Below are positions 62,880 through 64,000 of a stretch of 64,000 nt of DNA, in pieces; positions within the stretch are counted from its first letter, which is position 1; each line of letters opens with the position of its first letter. The notes beneath the pieces were generated by a model, which saw nothing but the letters and a program-made list of their open reading frames with translations, did no database searches and was not told where the DNA came from. Source of the stretch: Ascoidea rubescens DSM 1968 (lineage: Eukaryota > Ascomycota > Saccharomycetes > Ascoideales > Ascoideaceae); the NCBI RefSeq assembly GCF_001661345.1, contig NW_017962915.1, forward strand, positions 561,657 through 625,656. The letters are read 5' to 3'. Both the position numbers and the translations under genes were made by a program.

Positions 62880-64000
62880 CTACCAATGGCCAGCGGCATT
62901 TTCTTTCTCTCCCCAATTCTGCTTGTTTCTCTTCTTTATTTCCCCAGCAGACAACTTTTCAGTGGTGTATTTAAGGCTTTGCACACCACTGGAAAGGATT
63001 CTTCTGCCCCATGACCCAGCAGCAGAATCTCCTGTTTCGTCTCTGCATTGTTTCAAAAATGGCAACAACGATGTGCCGCCGGTACCCTTTTCTTCTAAAG
63101 TCAGTTTGGATGCCAATCCAACTCTTAGAGTTTTAACAGAGCCAGGTTTACTTAATGAGCCACCATTTTGGGACAATCTTGCTTGAAGGATAATATATCT
63201 TGTAACAATTTGAATATGTTTGTCTCTAAACGCTTTAAGCATGGCAACACAGGCATCATAGGACAATGCTAGCTCTGGATGATTTTTAGAGTTTTCCAAT
63301 ACGACCGATTGGATGATATTGATTTTTGATAAATCTTCTAAAAATCTTCGATGTGGCCCTGGCATATACTTTCTCATTTCAATTATAAAATTGTTACCAT
63401 CATCTTTTTGATTCTTGTTTGCAATAGGTTTTGGTGGCAATGATTTTGATAACGAATGGTTGTTATATGAGGGTCTCTTACCAGTGGGATGGTGTTCGAC
63501 ATTTAATATAATATCTAGAGCTTGGATTAAGGTTGATTGAGCATTTGAGCCACCAGCATATGATCTTATATCTGGCTTTGTATCGGTACCATAGTTTAAT
63601 CCATCTTTGTTCAAGCCAAATTCTTTCATATTTTTCCAGCCTGCTAAAAATGGTCGAATTCTAAAATAAAAAGTATGTGGATCGCACATTTCAAGCATTT
63701 TCATTAAGATTGAACCTAATTTATCAATTGATTCAGCTAATTTTTGTAAACAGTAAATCAAATTTTTAAAGTCATGAGCTTTGGCACATCTAATCGCATT
63801 TAATCCATCACTTAAACAATGTCCACCTTTAATCTCAAATATAACACTGACCAAATAAAACCAACTTTCGTCAATCGACCCACTAAATGTATTAATTGTA
63901 CAAATGTCATCGATGTCTAAATCATCCTTGATTACATTTTTATCACTAGCATTGATATCTTTAATAATTGGCTTGAAGTTCCACAAACAAACGCTAGCAT
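62880..64000 (-). CDS. BNA2: Indoleamine 2,3-dioxygenase, first step of kynurenine pathway (5' end missing)
   Basis: Haem enzyme that opens the indole ring of tryptophan to N-formylkynurenine, the first step of de novo NAD synthesis in fungi. The frame is open to the window edge, where ASVCLWNFKPI already matches the IDO N-domain, so the true start lies outside. Family blocks are FYFRIRPFLAGWKNM (substrate pocket), YAGGSNAQSTLIQALDIIL, MRKYMPGPHRRFLEDL, ALSYDACVAMLKAFRDKHIQIVTRYI, whose KHIQ histidine is the proximal haem ligand, and GTGGTSLLPFLKQCRDET. The C-terminal tail after GRRILSSG is Lys/Gly-rich. Its 3' end uses GC-richer codons than its middle. Confidence 0.95.
   Translation of the reverse strand, partial: ASVCLWNFKPIIKDINASDKNVIKDDLDIDDICTINTFSGSIDESWFYLVSVIFEIKGGHCLSDGLNAIRCAKAHDFKNLIYCLQKLAESIDKLGSILMKMLEMCDPHTFYFRIRPFLAGWKNMKEFGLNKDGLNYGTDTKPDIRSYAGGSNAQSTLIQALDIILNVEHHPTGKRPSYNNHSLSKSLPPKPIANKNQKDDGNNFIIEMRKYMPGPHRRFLEDLSKINIIQSVVLENSKNHPELALSYDACVAMLKAFRDKHIQIVTRYIILQARLSQNGGSLSKPGSVKTLRVGLASKLTLEEKGTGGTSLLPFLKQCRDETGDSAAGSWGRRILSSGVQSLKYTTEKLSAGEIKKRNKQNWGEKENAAGHW

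Noticed and set aside
1-64000. LTR elements, DNA transposons, CRISPR arrays, toxin genes
   Set aside because: No reverse transcriptase, integrase, transposase or paired terminal repeats seen in any frame, and repeats are simple microsatellites or minisatellites.

Overview
The window looks like nuclear DNA of a budding yeast (Saccharomycotina). The genes are compact and mostly intronless, and the two introns I can place use GTATGT/GTAAGT donors, TACTAAC/TACTAAT branch points and TAG acceptors. Gene content (VPS45, VPS16, TFC3, an SSO syntaxin, GPI15, SSA-type HSP70, CTI6, a Rad55-like protein, a YCF1-type ABC pump, FDH1, a carnosine-methyltransferase-like gene, BNA2) is typical of ascomycete yeasts. 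Proteins carry long Asn/Asp/Ser tracts and the DNA is very AT-rich. In the reading frames I sampled, CTG codons are almost absent even where TTG, CTC and CTA are used, which hints at one of the lineages that reassigned CUG. That is inference; I cannot name the species.

Layout. 1-191: 3' end of an unrecognised gene. 372-1223(-): YggS/PROSC pyridoxal-phosphate protein, divergent from VPS45 (1394-3478,+). 3803-7203(-): VPS16 with a 22-nt first exon. 7384-7455(-): tRNA-Pro(UGG), lying between VPS16 and TFC3 (7653-12821,+). 13029-14024(+): SSO-type syntaxin. 14444-17023(+): unrecognised Asn-rich coiled-coil protein. 17367-17864(+): small Ser/Thr-rich protein. 18270-19031(-): GPI15. 19384-21375(-): SSA HSP70. 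22320-24905(-): CTI6. 25393-28587(-): Rad55-like protein without its ATP-binding motifs and with a very long tail. 30472-31977(+): secreted wall-type protein with four six-cysteine repeats. 32727-37418(-): YCF1-like vacuolar ABC transporter. 39453-40541(+): formate dehydrogenase. 42935-53255(+): three long proteins, each ending in a glutathione-peroxidase fold that lacks the peroxidatic cysteine; a spliced carnosine N-methyltransferase-like gene sits between the first and second. 55724-56743(-): C2H2 zinc-finger protein followed upstream by about 6.1 kb without a convincing gene. 62880-64000(-): BNA2 (indoleamine 2,3-dioxygenase), cut by the window edge.

There are no operons; this is ordinary eukaryotic gene order. 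VPS45, VPS16 and the SSO syntaxin all serve membrane fusion but are not obviously co-regulated. The strongest candidates for something undescribed are the cluster of pseudo-glutathione-peroxidases, the ATPase-dead Rad55-like protein, and the fourfold six-cysteine repeat protein with invariant cysteine spacing. At the DNA level, base composition swings sharply within single reading frames, with GC-richer islands at many gene ends and intergenic regions. I see no retroelement, DNA transposon, CRISPR array or toxin gene.
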